Shown here: piece by piece, positions 11,951-20,784 of the stretch
Layout of the letters: each line of letters starts with the position of its first letter
Numbering within the stretch: position 1 is the stretch's first letter
Assembly (NCBI GenBank): GCA_007570785.1
Contig: ML664159.1
Span: forward strand, 3,327,951 to 3,391,950
Length of the DNA stretch: 64,000 bases
Direction: 5' to 3'
DNA from: Antilocapra americana
Lineage: Eukaryota; Chordata; Mammalia; Artiodactyla; Antilocapridae
Made by a program: the position numbers and the translations under genes
Notes under the pieces: model-generated
What the model saw: the letters and a program-made list of their open reading frames with translations, nothing else
What the model was told of the DNA's origin: nothing
Database searches by the model: none

Positions 11951-11986
11951 ACACAGAATTAAAAGAGGCTTCTTTTAATTCTGTGT
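11951..11986. repeat. perfect 16-bp inverted repeat with 4-nt loop
   Basis: Arm 11951-11966 (ACACAGAATTAAAAGA) is exactly complementary to arm 11971-11986, separated by GGCT. This is seen directly in the sequence. It lies in the VEPH1 intron shortly before the LTR at about 12035. Confidence 0.95.
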
Positions 11987-12034
11987 TGAGGACACCTGGC
12001 TCTGCCTTGAGCTAACCACTGCGTTTTTCTTATA

Positions 12035-12498
12035 GAAATGTTTTTCTTAAGCTATGTTAGTGAAACCATGTATTTGCTTTGGAATTTGCCTTTCTTCAAA
12101 ACGGTTCCCCCTAAGACTAACTTTTTTCTTTTCTCAAACCTTGGGCTGATAACGGGCTCAACAAACCAGTATTCATGTCAATTGTTGTATGATGCACCTC
12201 ATGCCATCCTATCTCAAAAATGCATACTGTGGGAGCTGGGCCTGGTGAAACTCTCTCAGCCTTGAGGTGTCTCTCTCATCGGATTAACAGCTTTCTAACG
12301 GATATAAAACACCTTGCTAAAACTAGCAAGGGGTCACTCTTTCTGTCCCCTTCTGATGTGTATGTCAGAAGCTTTCCCTATCTCTGTTATACTTTAAGAA
12401 AACTTTGCTGCAGAAAAAGCTCCAAGTAGTCAAGTCTCATCTCTGACCCGAGATCAAAATCCTCTCCTCTGGAGGTCACGGATCCTGGTACAACATGT
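12035..12498 (+). mobile_element. endogenous retrovirus LTR (ruminant BTLTR-like), solo
   Basis: Landmarks in LTR order are CATGTATTTGCTTTGGAATTTG, GGGCTGATAACGGGCTCAAC, CTCAAAAATGCATACTGTGG, a TATA box in GATATAAAACACC near 12300, a degraded poly(A) signal near 12392, and U5-like GATCAAAATCCTCTCCTCTGGAGG. The exact ends are uncertain, and no flanking duplication or internal retroviral genes are seen. It lies antisense to VEPH1, immediately past the splice donor of the exon ending at 12554. Confidence 0.6.
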
Positions 12499-12553
12499 GG
12501 CTTGCAGCAGCACTTTTCTGTGTGGATCATGCTGAATATAATATAATTTTTAC

Positions 12554-12720
12554 CTCCAATTGCTTCCTCTTTGCAGCTACATGCAAAAGCCGTAGAAGAT
12601 GGTACTGTTCTGGTTGTTCCAGTCGAGACATCAAGCCTAGGAGCTCTGTGAGGTGTCTGTTAATTGGCTGAGGCTGCTTATCATACACAGCAGGTAAAAC
12701 CCTCAACAAAATGGCATTTC
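12554..12720 (-). CDS. VEPH1: VEPH1 coding exon (probably coding exon 4)
   Basis: This is a 167-bp exon with two bases completing a split Gly codon and then 55 codons, starting NAILLRVLPAVYDKQPQPIN and ending AAKRKQLE. The acceptor is TTGTTCCTTCAACAG before 12720 and the donor is GGAG|GTAAAA after 12554. The leucine-rich helical repeat character (HLTELLGLMSRLEQPEQYHLLRLLHV) matches VEPH1. It ends in phase 0 and joins to VVQKCIPF of the exon at 146-355. A retroviral LTR-like sequence ends roughly 55-60 bp past the splice donor, in the following intron. Confidence 0.94.
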
Positions 12721-14239
12721 CTGTTGAAGGAACAATAACGAGAATGATGACTTTATCAGTCCATGAACCATAGAATGATATTATTATCAATGTAATAAAT
12801 TTTGCACTTCCTCACATATTAAACAGCACAGGCTGATGGCCAAATCCTCTGCTTAAAATAACGTGGTACCTTATTCTGAAAAATCACTAAAGCATTAAAC
12901 AGGTTCCATAAAAGGGAATATTTTATAATATGATCAGCATTATTATCTAATGAAAATTTTTCCTGAGTAATGCGCCCTGGGAAAAGAGAATTTGACAGTA
13001 ACCACACCACACCCTTGTGGAGGAAAACAGTTCCGATAAAGAATTCCTATTGAGAAACAGCATTTGGATGCTGTTTAAATAAAAACTAAGCAGTGCTGTA
13101 AGCATGGATCTAAATGAAACTGAACCAAAAAAAATAAATAAATAGTGCAGAGGAATGTATTCATGTTCCTGAGAGATACCGAGGCCTGATTTAGACAACT
13201 GACATATGGAAGCTATGCCTTATTTTTATGAATAGTTAGAAAAGTAGCAATGCAAATTTAGATCCTCAATTTCTGCACTTTATCAAGGGAAGTTTAGACT
13301 CAGCTTGTTTGTCACATGTGATTTGCCTCAAAGACTTGTATAGACAACTGGGTTTAAAATGGCAGAACCTAAAGAAGAAAAAAATGACTTAAGCTATGGG
13401 ACTCATCTGCAAACAACATATGGGAAACATCTGCCTATCACTTGTGGTATGGAGTTTTTTGAAAGATCTCCTCAAGTACTTAAATGCCTCAGAATTTATT
13501 TCTAGGGATTTCTTGAACAAGACTTTTCTTGCCTCTATTTATTTTAAATTTGGCTCTGCATATAGAAGTTATACACAGAAAGAATCAAGTAAGCAGTGAT
13601 TACACATTTGTAAACCCTTATTAAATGGTGGGGACATTTGGATATGAAGATTAAGAAACTAAGGCCAGAATTTTCTGAATATCTATGACAAAATTTAATG
13701 AACGGGTGATTCCAGATCAAAGTGAATGTATCAGGGTGATGGTAAATAACGAGAATTGCTTTTTCCACATATGGCTCATAGACTGGTCTCAAACAGATTT
13801 TAATCATAACCACAGAGCCCAAAATATTGGAAATATTCAGATTTTTTTAAATATGAAAAACATTGCTTTATTTTGTTTTCTGTTTATTTTATTAAGAGCT
13901 TTTTCTTAAGAGATCAGGAATTGTCAATGTCATGTCCAATATATACAAGGCACATTAGCTCATAGAACTTAGCTATGTAGACATATTGATTAACTGCTGG
14001 AAAAAGTTACAATGAATGGGACTGTCACTGGAATTGAAGACAGGATACAATACTCATTAAAGGTCCTCAGACTCCTGAGGGGGAAAACCTGGATTAGTCA
14101 CTTTTAGCAGACTTGAATTTTGTTCAAATAATACAAAATTAAATAAGGGTGTTTTTTAAAACTGATGAAAACACTTTGGTATAGAAATCCTATTAATTTC
14201 ATTCACAAATTAATATATTCTTCATTATGAAATATTTCA
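12721..14239. other. VEPH1 intron, no recognisable feature
   Basis: AT-rich intronic DNA upstream of the exon at 12554-12720. No repeat family or coding segment was recognised. The short open frames lack any domain or splice context. Confidence 0.45.
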
Positions 14240-14572
14240 AGTCATTAGACAAATATAGGCAAAAATACAAGGATCACTGGTGTGTCTACCAACTAACTTT
14301 ATCAAAACTCAACCTTGTACCATAATTTCTTCTCATCCCATTTACGTCCTATTATTTCCAGAGGCAAGTACTCTCTTGAAGTTGGTATTTACCATTTTCA
14401 TGAATGATTTTACACTTTAATTGCATGCATATATATAACAATACATAACAATAAGCATTTATAGTGTTCTTTGCATGCTTTAAAATTTTGTATCAGTAGT
14501 AGTATTTTGTCCATATCTTTATGCAACATATTTTTTTCCAGCCAATATTATGTTGAAGCTTTATTTTAATGT

Positions 14573-14700
14573 TTGTTTAGCTATGCCAGGTTTTAGCTGT
14601 AGCATGTGGGACCTATTAATAGTTCCCTAATCAGGGATGAACCCAGGTTTCCCTCATTGGGAGCATGGTGTCTTAGCCACTAAACCACTAGGGAAATCTC
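14573..14700 (-). mobile_element. CHR-type SINE, antisense
   Basis: AGCTGTAGCATGTGGGACC, CTAATCAGGGATGAACCCAG and GTCTTAGCCACTAAACCACTAGGGAA show a CHR SINE inserted in the antisense L1. Confidence 0.65.
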
Positions 14701-15133
14701 TATATTAAAGTTTTATATCCAGGACACTCTCTAGCATTTATTCTCATTGCTGTATGGTATTCCACTGTATAAATATGCAACAATTTATTCACACACTATG
14801 GTTGGAAGATTTTTTTATTGTTATTCTTATTAATTTGCTTTCACCAGTAATGCTGCAATTTTTTTTACATATTTCTTTATGCATAAGTGGGAGATACTCC
14901 CTTGGGTATTGATATTGAGCCCAGTGTGCTTAAAAATGACCTGAGTAACTTGTTAAAGCACACAGATGCTGACTTAGTAGACTGAAGGTAGAGTTTGAGA
15001 ATTTGAATTTCTAACAAGTTCTCAGGTGATGTTGATGGTCACTGGACCACATAATTAAGTAGTAAAGCAGTGGGTCTGTCCCTGGGAGTTAAATTTCTAG
15101 ATGTTCCAAACATTCTTCTCAAAATGGTTGTAG

Positions 15134-15640
15134 TAGTTTTCTATAGCTGCCATAAGAAACTGATATAAACCTGCAGCCCCAAATAATACAAATTTATTAT
15201 CTTATATTTCTGTAATACAGAAGTCTAGCATGAGCCTCACTGGGCAAAATTCCAGGTCTTGGAAGGGCTAGGTTCCTTCTTGGAGGTTGTAGGAAGAAAT
15301 CTGTTTCTTGGCTTTCCTGGCTTCTAGAGAGTGCCAGAATTCTTTGATTTGGGGTCTCCTTCCTTCATCTTCAAAGTTAGCTACACAGCATTCTCTTACC
15401 CGGCTTCCATCACCACACCTCTTCCTCTGATTCTCTCTTCTGCCTTTCTTTGACTTAAGCACCCTTGTGATAACATTAGGTCCATCTGGATAATCTAGGA
15501 TTTTCTCCTTATACGGTAACCTCATGTTATCGTCAATGCAATGAAACACATCGTGTTCACAGGTTGTGGGGATTAAGATGTGGACAACTTTGGTGGTGGT
15601 GGGGGGGGTCACTCTTCTGCCTACCACCATGATTATAACA
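15134..15640 (-). mobile_element. old LTR-like repeat (MaLR/ERVL type?), antisense
   Basis: GTTTTCTATAGCTGCCATAAG, TTTATTATCTTATATTTCTG, AAGTCTAGCATGAGCC and GTGATAACATTAGGTCCATCTG occur in the order seen in an antisense MaLR-like mammalian repeat. Family assignment is uncertain. It separates two pieces of the old L1. Confidence 0.4.
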
Positions 15641-15868
15641 ATTTACATAGCTATCAGAAGTATGAATGTTTCTGTTGCCAACATTTAATTTTGGGAGACA
15701 CTGGTTTTTACCAATCTGATGGGGTATAAAAATGTTACCTCATTTTTTTGTTCTAATTTTCATTTCTTTGATTATTTCTGAGGCTGAGCAACCTTTTTCT
15801 GTTGCTCTGTCATGATTTAGCCTTTCATACCCTTTGCCTGTTTTCAGTCGAGATGTCTGTATTTTCTC

Positions 15869-16074
15869 ACTGATTTGTGAAAGTCGCTCAGTTGTGTCCG
15901 ACTCTTTGCAACCCCGTGGGCTCTACGGTCCATGGAATTCTCCAGGCAAGAATACTGGCGTGGGTAGCCTATCCTTTCTCCAGTGGATCTTCCCAACCCA
16001 GGAATTGGACCGGGGTCTCCTGCATTGCAGGTGGATTCTTTACCAACTGAGCTATCAGGGAAGCACTGATTTGT
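15869..16074 (-). mobile_element. Bov-tA SINE, antisense, with target-site duplication
   Basis: The element lies between two perfect copies of ACTGATTTGT, at 15869-15878 and 16065-16074. Its body runs from GAAAGTCGCTCAGTTGTGTC to AACTGAGCTATCAGGGAAGC. It is inserted in the antisense L1. Confidence 0.93.
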
Positions 16075-16467
16075 AGAAGTTCCTTATTTATTCTGGACAC
16101 TAATTTTTGATCTGTCAGTTTGAAAGTTGTAATCCTAATGGAGTTGGTTTTTAAATTTATTTTATGGTTTATAAATGTCTGAATTGAGAAATCTTTCCCT
16201 ACCCATGTTCATAAAAATATTCTACTATATTTTCTCCTAAAAGTATTATGATTTTGTTTTGTCTTTAATCCACCTGGATTTTATTTTTGTCTATGTAAGG
16301 AAGGGATCTAATTATAAAATTATTTATGTGTGTGTGTATATAAACAATCGTCCCAGGTCAGTTTATTCAGTGACCAACTCTTTCCCTTCTGATTTGTAAT
16401 ACTTCTTTCATATATAAAGTTTCCCATGTATATGGGTCTGGTTATTTATCATACCTTCACCAATTAT

Positions 16468-16686
16468 GTATGCTAAGTCACTTCAGTCATGTCTGACTCA
16501 TAATGACCCTATAGACTGCAGCCCATCAGGCTCCTCTGTCCATGGGATTCTCTAGGCAAGAATACCAGAGTGGATTGTCATTTCCTCCTCCAGGGTATCT
16601 TCCTGACCCAGGGATCAAACCCACGTCTCTTATGTCTCCTGCATTGGCAGGTGGATTCTTTACCACTAGAGCCACCTGGGAAGTCC
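16468..16686 (-). mobile_element. Bov-tA SINE, antisense
   Basis: GTATGCTAAGTCACTTCAGTC to GAGCCACCTGGGAAGTCC, also inside the old L1. Confidence 0.9.
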
Positions 16687-16742
16687 TTTATACATTTTCT
16701 TAATTACAATTTATAAAAAGTCATTATACCTCACAAGGCAAA

Positions 16743-16804
16743 TTTCTTCATCTTCTGCTTCAGATTCCTCTTATTTCTTCATTTTCTGCTTCAAATTCCT
16801 CTTG
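16743..16804. repeat. 31-bp tandem duplication
   Basis: Unit 16743-16773 is repeated at 16774-16804 with three differences. The core is TTTCTTCAT.TTCTGCTTCA.ATTCCTCTT. Confidence 0.85.
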
Positions 16805-18404
16805 GCTACTTTATATAAATTTTACCATTAGTTTGTCAGTTTCCTTGTAAAACTAGATTAGGATTATTTTTCACACTGGATATATAGACTAATTTCAGAT
16901 AACTGACATCTCTGTGGAACTGAGTCTTCTCATTCAAAAACATGACATATTCTTCAAAGTAATTTTTTTATATCTTTAAAATTTTGTGATATTAGCTGTG
17001 CCTTGTCTTTTATTAAATTGATTCCTAAGTATTCCATAGTTGTTGTTGCTATTGTAAATGGAAGTTTTTGTTTTTTAAAAGATGTTTTCTATTTATCTGC
17101 TATATTAAGAAATTAATAAATTTTTATACACTGATCTTTCATCTAGCAAAACTTGTTTAGTTCTTTTTTTTATTAATGGAGTATCAAGATTTTCTGTAGG
17201 AAAATAATCAAATTATAATAAGTTACAACTTTGTAATATTCCTTAAGTTTCTTTTATTGTCCTACTTTACCAGCTGGGACCTCCAACACTTTGATGAGTA
17301 GAACCAGGTCCTGATATCATTTTCTAATTCCTGTTTTTAAAGAGTATGCTTCTAAGGATTCATCATAATGTATGTATATGTTTCTACATATTCTTGGTGT
17401 TTATATTTTATCAGTTTAAGTTCCTGTCTTTTTCCTAGTTTGAACATGAATGAATGTTAAATTTTATTAATTGATTTTTCTGCATCTGTCCATATGACCA
17501 TATGATTTCTCTTTTAACTTGTTACTGTAGTAAATGAATGAGTATTCTTATGTTTAATCAATCTTGCACTCTTGGAATACACTCAACTTGGTTATAATAT
17601 ATTTTAAAGCATGTATTACTGGATTTCTTGAGCTAAAACTTCATTTAGAGCTTCTGCATCTATACTCTTAAATGAGGCTGACTTGCAGTTTTCCTTTCTT
17701 GTACTGACCTTGTCTTTTATTAGTATCATCCTTAACTAGACATATAAAAAGAATTCAGTGCACTCCTGCACATTCCATTCTCAGAGGCAGTTAATATAAA
17801 ATGGGAATTATATGTTCCTTGCATGGTAGAACGTGCTTATCAAGCTCTCTGGGCTTATATAATACATTTTATTACACCAAATTTTAAATTATATACATTG
17901 TATATCCTTTTGCAGTTTTTAGCATTTGAATGATCAGTTATGACAGAAAGGGACTTATCAGTTATAAGAAGTATATGAAAATCTGCCTTTATGATTATGG
18001 ACTTACCAATTTCTCCTTATAAGTCTGTCAGTATTGGCATTTTTCTTGAAACAATGTTACTAGATAGTTCTGAGGTATCTTCCTGGCAAAGTATTTATTT
18101 CATCATAATTTCACTTTGCCTTAAATTCTATTTTTGACTAATAGTAATACAGCTATGCTAGCTTTTTTGAATAGCCCTTGTTTGGTATATTCTCTAACCA
18201 CCTTTAAATTTTTTGTTTTCAAGGGTTCTAGATTCTTGTGTTTTATGTCTGACTCTTATAAGTGACATACAGCTGGACTTTAAAAATATTCCTATCTGAC
18301 AACTTTTGTCTCTTAACTGGAATGCTTGTTTCATTAATATTTAGTGATTAATATTTATAGTATTAGGTATATTTATATTTATTTTTATATTACAGGTGCT
18401 TTTT

Positions 18405-18532
18405 AGAGAAAGAAATGGCAACCTACTCCAGTATTCCTACCTGAAGAATCCCATGGGCAGAGAAGCCTGGTGCACTACAGTCCATGGGGTCTCAAGAGTC
18501 TGACATGACTTAGCAACTAAACCACTGCCACA
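18405..18532 (+). mobile_element. Bov-tA/Bov-A SINE tail fragment, sense
   Basis: GAGAAAGAAATGGCAACCTAC to GTCTGACATGACTTAGCAAC. The tRNA-like head is missing. Confidence 0.85.
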
Positions 18533-19344
18533 TACACTTTTTATTTATCTTGCTTTGTCTATGTTTTTCTTCCCTTCTTTACTACTTCCTATTGAACAGC
18601 TCAAGTTTTTTTTTCTTAAATTCACTCTATTCCTTCTATTTGGTCATTTTATTTCCTCTTGGTTTTGGTGGCTGTCCTTCGAAAGATAAACATACTTGAA
18701 CTAACAAAGAAAAATTAATTTTGCTATCCTGAACAATGATAGGGTTTTAGAATTATTTTCTTAGATCTTCCAGTTCCTTAATATTCTCTTCATCTTTTCC
18801 ATTCCTTTAATTTCTTAAAAATTTCAATTAATTTTTAACTTAAAGTTATATTTGATTCTTTAAATAATTAGGCCTATTCTTCTTTTGATAGTGTCTTTTA
18901 CTTTTTTCAGTTTTCCAGTTCTTTCTTGCAGATCTTAAATCATTTTAAACACATTTATTTTCCAATTTCTAGGTGATATTTTAATAAATGAAATTCTTGA
19001 GGGAGGGGTGTCCAATCCCTTTTGGTTTCTGCTGGTTCTCATTTATGGTAGATTGTTTCCTCCTATGTTTAAAGATTTTTTATTATGAATTTATTTTTAC
19101 TGTGGCAGATAGTATACATTTGCCTCTAGAACATGTATAAGAGCAGGCCCAAAGTCACAAACTCTTAGGGACCTTGTAGAGTTCAGTCAAAGAGAGACAG
19201 GCTTTCTTTTCACTTTCCTGTGCTAGGGTAAGGACTAGGGCTATATCTGTTGAAATCTAGTAAGTAACTCCCCAACCTGACCTAAGCCTTGTGGCCCTTA
19301 ACACTTGCTTAACACAGAACTCTCTTCTCCCTTCACCTCCCCTG

Positions 19345-19372
<28 letters not shown>
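19345..19372. repeat. (GT)14 microsatellite
   Basis: A pure GT run followed by ATGGGTGTGT and a short G tract. It lies 1.3 kb before PTX3. Confidence 0.9.
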
Positions 19373-19375
<3 letters not shown>

Positions 19376-19445
19376 GGTGTGTAGGGGGGGGGCTCTAGAA
19401 TTAGCTTATGGGCTCACTGGCCAGTTTTTGGTTCCCTCTCTTTGG

Positions 19446-19655
19446 GCAGGTGGCATTAGTGATAAAGAACCTGCCTGCCAATGAAAAAGACATAAGAGAT
19501 GTGGGTTCGATCCCTGGGGTCAGGAAGATCTCCTGGAGAAGGGCAGGCAACTCACTCCAGTATTGTTGCCTGGGAAATTCCTTGGACAGAGACTATTGGG
19601 GCTGAAGTCCATAGGGTCACAAAGAGCTGGACATGACTGAAGCAACTTAGCACAC
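19446..19655 (+). mobile_element. Bov-tA SINE, sense
   Basis: GCAGGTGGCATTAGTGATAAAG, a GTTCGATCCCTGGGG tRNA-like B box, and a tail with GGGTCACAAAGAGCTGGAC. Diverged. Confidence 0.85.
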
Positions 19656-20439
19656 TTTGGCCTCTGGATATTGTCCTTACTTTATTGGGAACTTATTGGT
19701 ACATTTAAAGTTTTTAATTATTATTCAAATATAAACACATTTCTAGGTTTTTTCAGCAGAGTTTTCAGCTTATATAGATCTCCATATACTGGCAGAAGCA
19801 AGAATCCCTAAATTTACTTTAAAAACATGATCTTTGACTCTGAGCCTAGTGAAATAAGATATCCACATAATAGACTGTGAAAAGAAACACACCTAAAAAA
19901 TTAGTTTATTCCTTTCCCCCAACTCCTCCTTATTTTAGGGTTACTAGTTTTGCTGTGTTTCCCATTAGAAAGGATGTTTATAAAAGTGTAGTTGTAACTC
20001 CAGAAGGATTAAAGATGGAATGACTTGGAATGGATTTGGCTTCTAGAACCATATAAATTCTTCCTGTGTTGGTTTATCTTGAAATCAGAAAGTAACTTTC
20101 ACATCTTAGACCTGTAAAACTGCACAAGGAAAAAGTGAAGAAATGTTTTCTATGCATAAAGGGCTGTGAAATAATGAGAGAGCACACAAAATGCTGAGAT
20201 GATGCTCTTGCTTTCATACCTCTATGCCTGCTGGATCTATTCCCCTAATCCCTCTCCTCTCTCTCTCATCCTTCAGTACTACCAATTCAAGTTACAACAG
20301 CTAATCCCCAGGAGGAGACAGTCCTAGCCCTGTTTCCCCCCTTCTTTCCCCTCTGACCCTCCTCCAATTAATCTGACTGTACTGTAAACCTTTCTGGTTT
20401 CCTATTGTGCAACATCCCCCACAACTCCTTCCCCTTCTC
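19656..20439. other. PTX3 upstream flank within the VEPH1 intron
   Basis: No repeat recognised. A C/T-rich tract (20270-20460) approaches the promoter and includes PU.1-like TTCCCC motifs, whose use is unproven. Confidence 0.45.
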
Positions 20440-20467
20440 TTCCCCCACCTCACCCCCCCAAATTCTG

Positions 20468-20477
20468 GGGAACTCCC
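20468..20477 (+). promoter_or_regulatory. NF-kB binding site of PTX3 promoter
   Basis: GGGAACTCCC is a perfect match to the NF-kB consensus GGGRNNYYCC and is nearly palindromic. An equivalent site is known to mediate TNF and IL-1 induction of human PTX3. It lies 178 bp before the ATG. Confidence 0.75.
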
Positions 20478-20498
20478 GTTAAGGCAGTGCCACTGGCG

Positions 20499-20505
20499 TT
20501 ACTCA
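20499..20505 (-). promoter_or_regulatory. AP-1-like site in PTX3 promoter
   Basis: TTACTCA is the reverse complement of TGAGTAA, a common AP-1 (Fos/Jun) variant. It sits 21 bp after the NF-kB site. An AP-1 site is known in the PTX3 promoter of human and mouse. Confidence 0.55.
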
Positions 20506-20654
20506 TTCATCCCCATTCAGACTTTCCCCAGCATTTATTAAGGGCTCTCAGCTCCTGCCTCTCACTCGCGCTCTCCTCCGCTCCTTCTGCACTCGGAGAG
20601 CCTCTTGCCTCATCCCCTCCCGACAGCGGTGGGAAGAACTTCGTCTTTCCAGCA

Positions 20655-20784
20655 ATGCATCTCCCTGTGATTCTGTTTTGTGCTCTCTGGTCTGCAGTGT
20701 CGGCGGAGAACTCAGATGATTATGAGCTCATGTATGTGAATTTGGACAACGAAATAGACAATGGACTCCATCCCACTGAGGACC
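20655..20784 (+). CDS. PTX3: PTX3 coding exon 1 (signal peptide and start of N-terminal region)
   Basis: The exon starts at the ATG at 20655, which has A at -3, and carries 43 codons plus one base. It encodes MHLPVILFCALWSAVSA, a typical signal peptide, then the acidic stretch ENSDDYELMYVNLDNEIDN. The donor is GACC|GTAAGT at 20784/20785. The same frame is open upstream to 20487, but the upstream ATG would place the signal sequence internally. The 20655 ATG matches the family start. Confidence 0.97.

Larger units (their letters stand above)
14240..19020 (-). mobile_element. old L1 LINE (L1M-like), antisense, interrupted
   Basis: Antisense L1 landmarks run in order: 3' UTR (ATTGCTGTATGGTATTCCAC near 14748, AGTAATGCTGCAATT near 14846), the end of ORF2 (near 15740-15870 and 16075-16460) and the RT region (CAATCTTGCACTCTTGGAATACAC near 17558). 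It is broken into pieces by a CHR SINE, an LTR-like element and three Bov-tA-type elements. The coding capacity is fully decayed. Confidence 0.5.
20440..20654 (+). promoter_or_regulatory. PTX3: PTX3 proximal promoter and 5' UTR
   Basis: The region before the PTX3 start holds an NF-kB-type site, an AP-1-type site and an AT-rich TATTA motif near 20534-20540, about 30 bp before the likely start of transcription. The start itself is an inference (about 20565). The known human PTX3 promoter has the same NF-kB and AP-1 arrangement and is driven by inflammatory cytokines. The tract from 20565 to 20654 is C/T-rich and GC-rich and is the probable 5' UTR. Confidence 0.6.

Noticed and set aside
20487..20654. 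upstream in-frame ATG at 20487 as the PTX3 start
   Set aside because: It would bury the signal peptide, and the added residues are unlike any PTX3. The region holds the promoter and 5' UTR.
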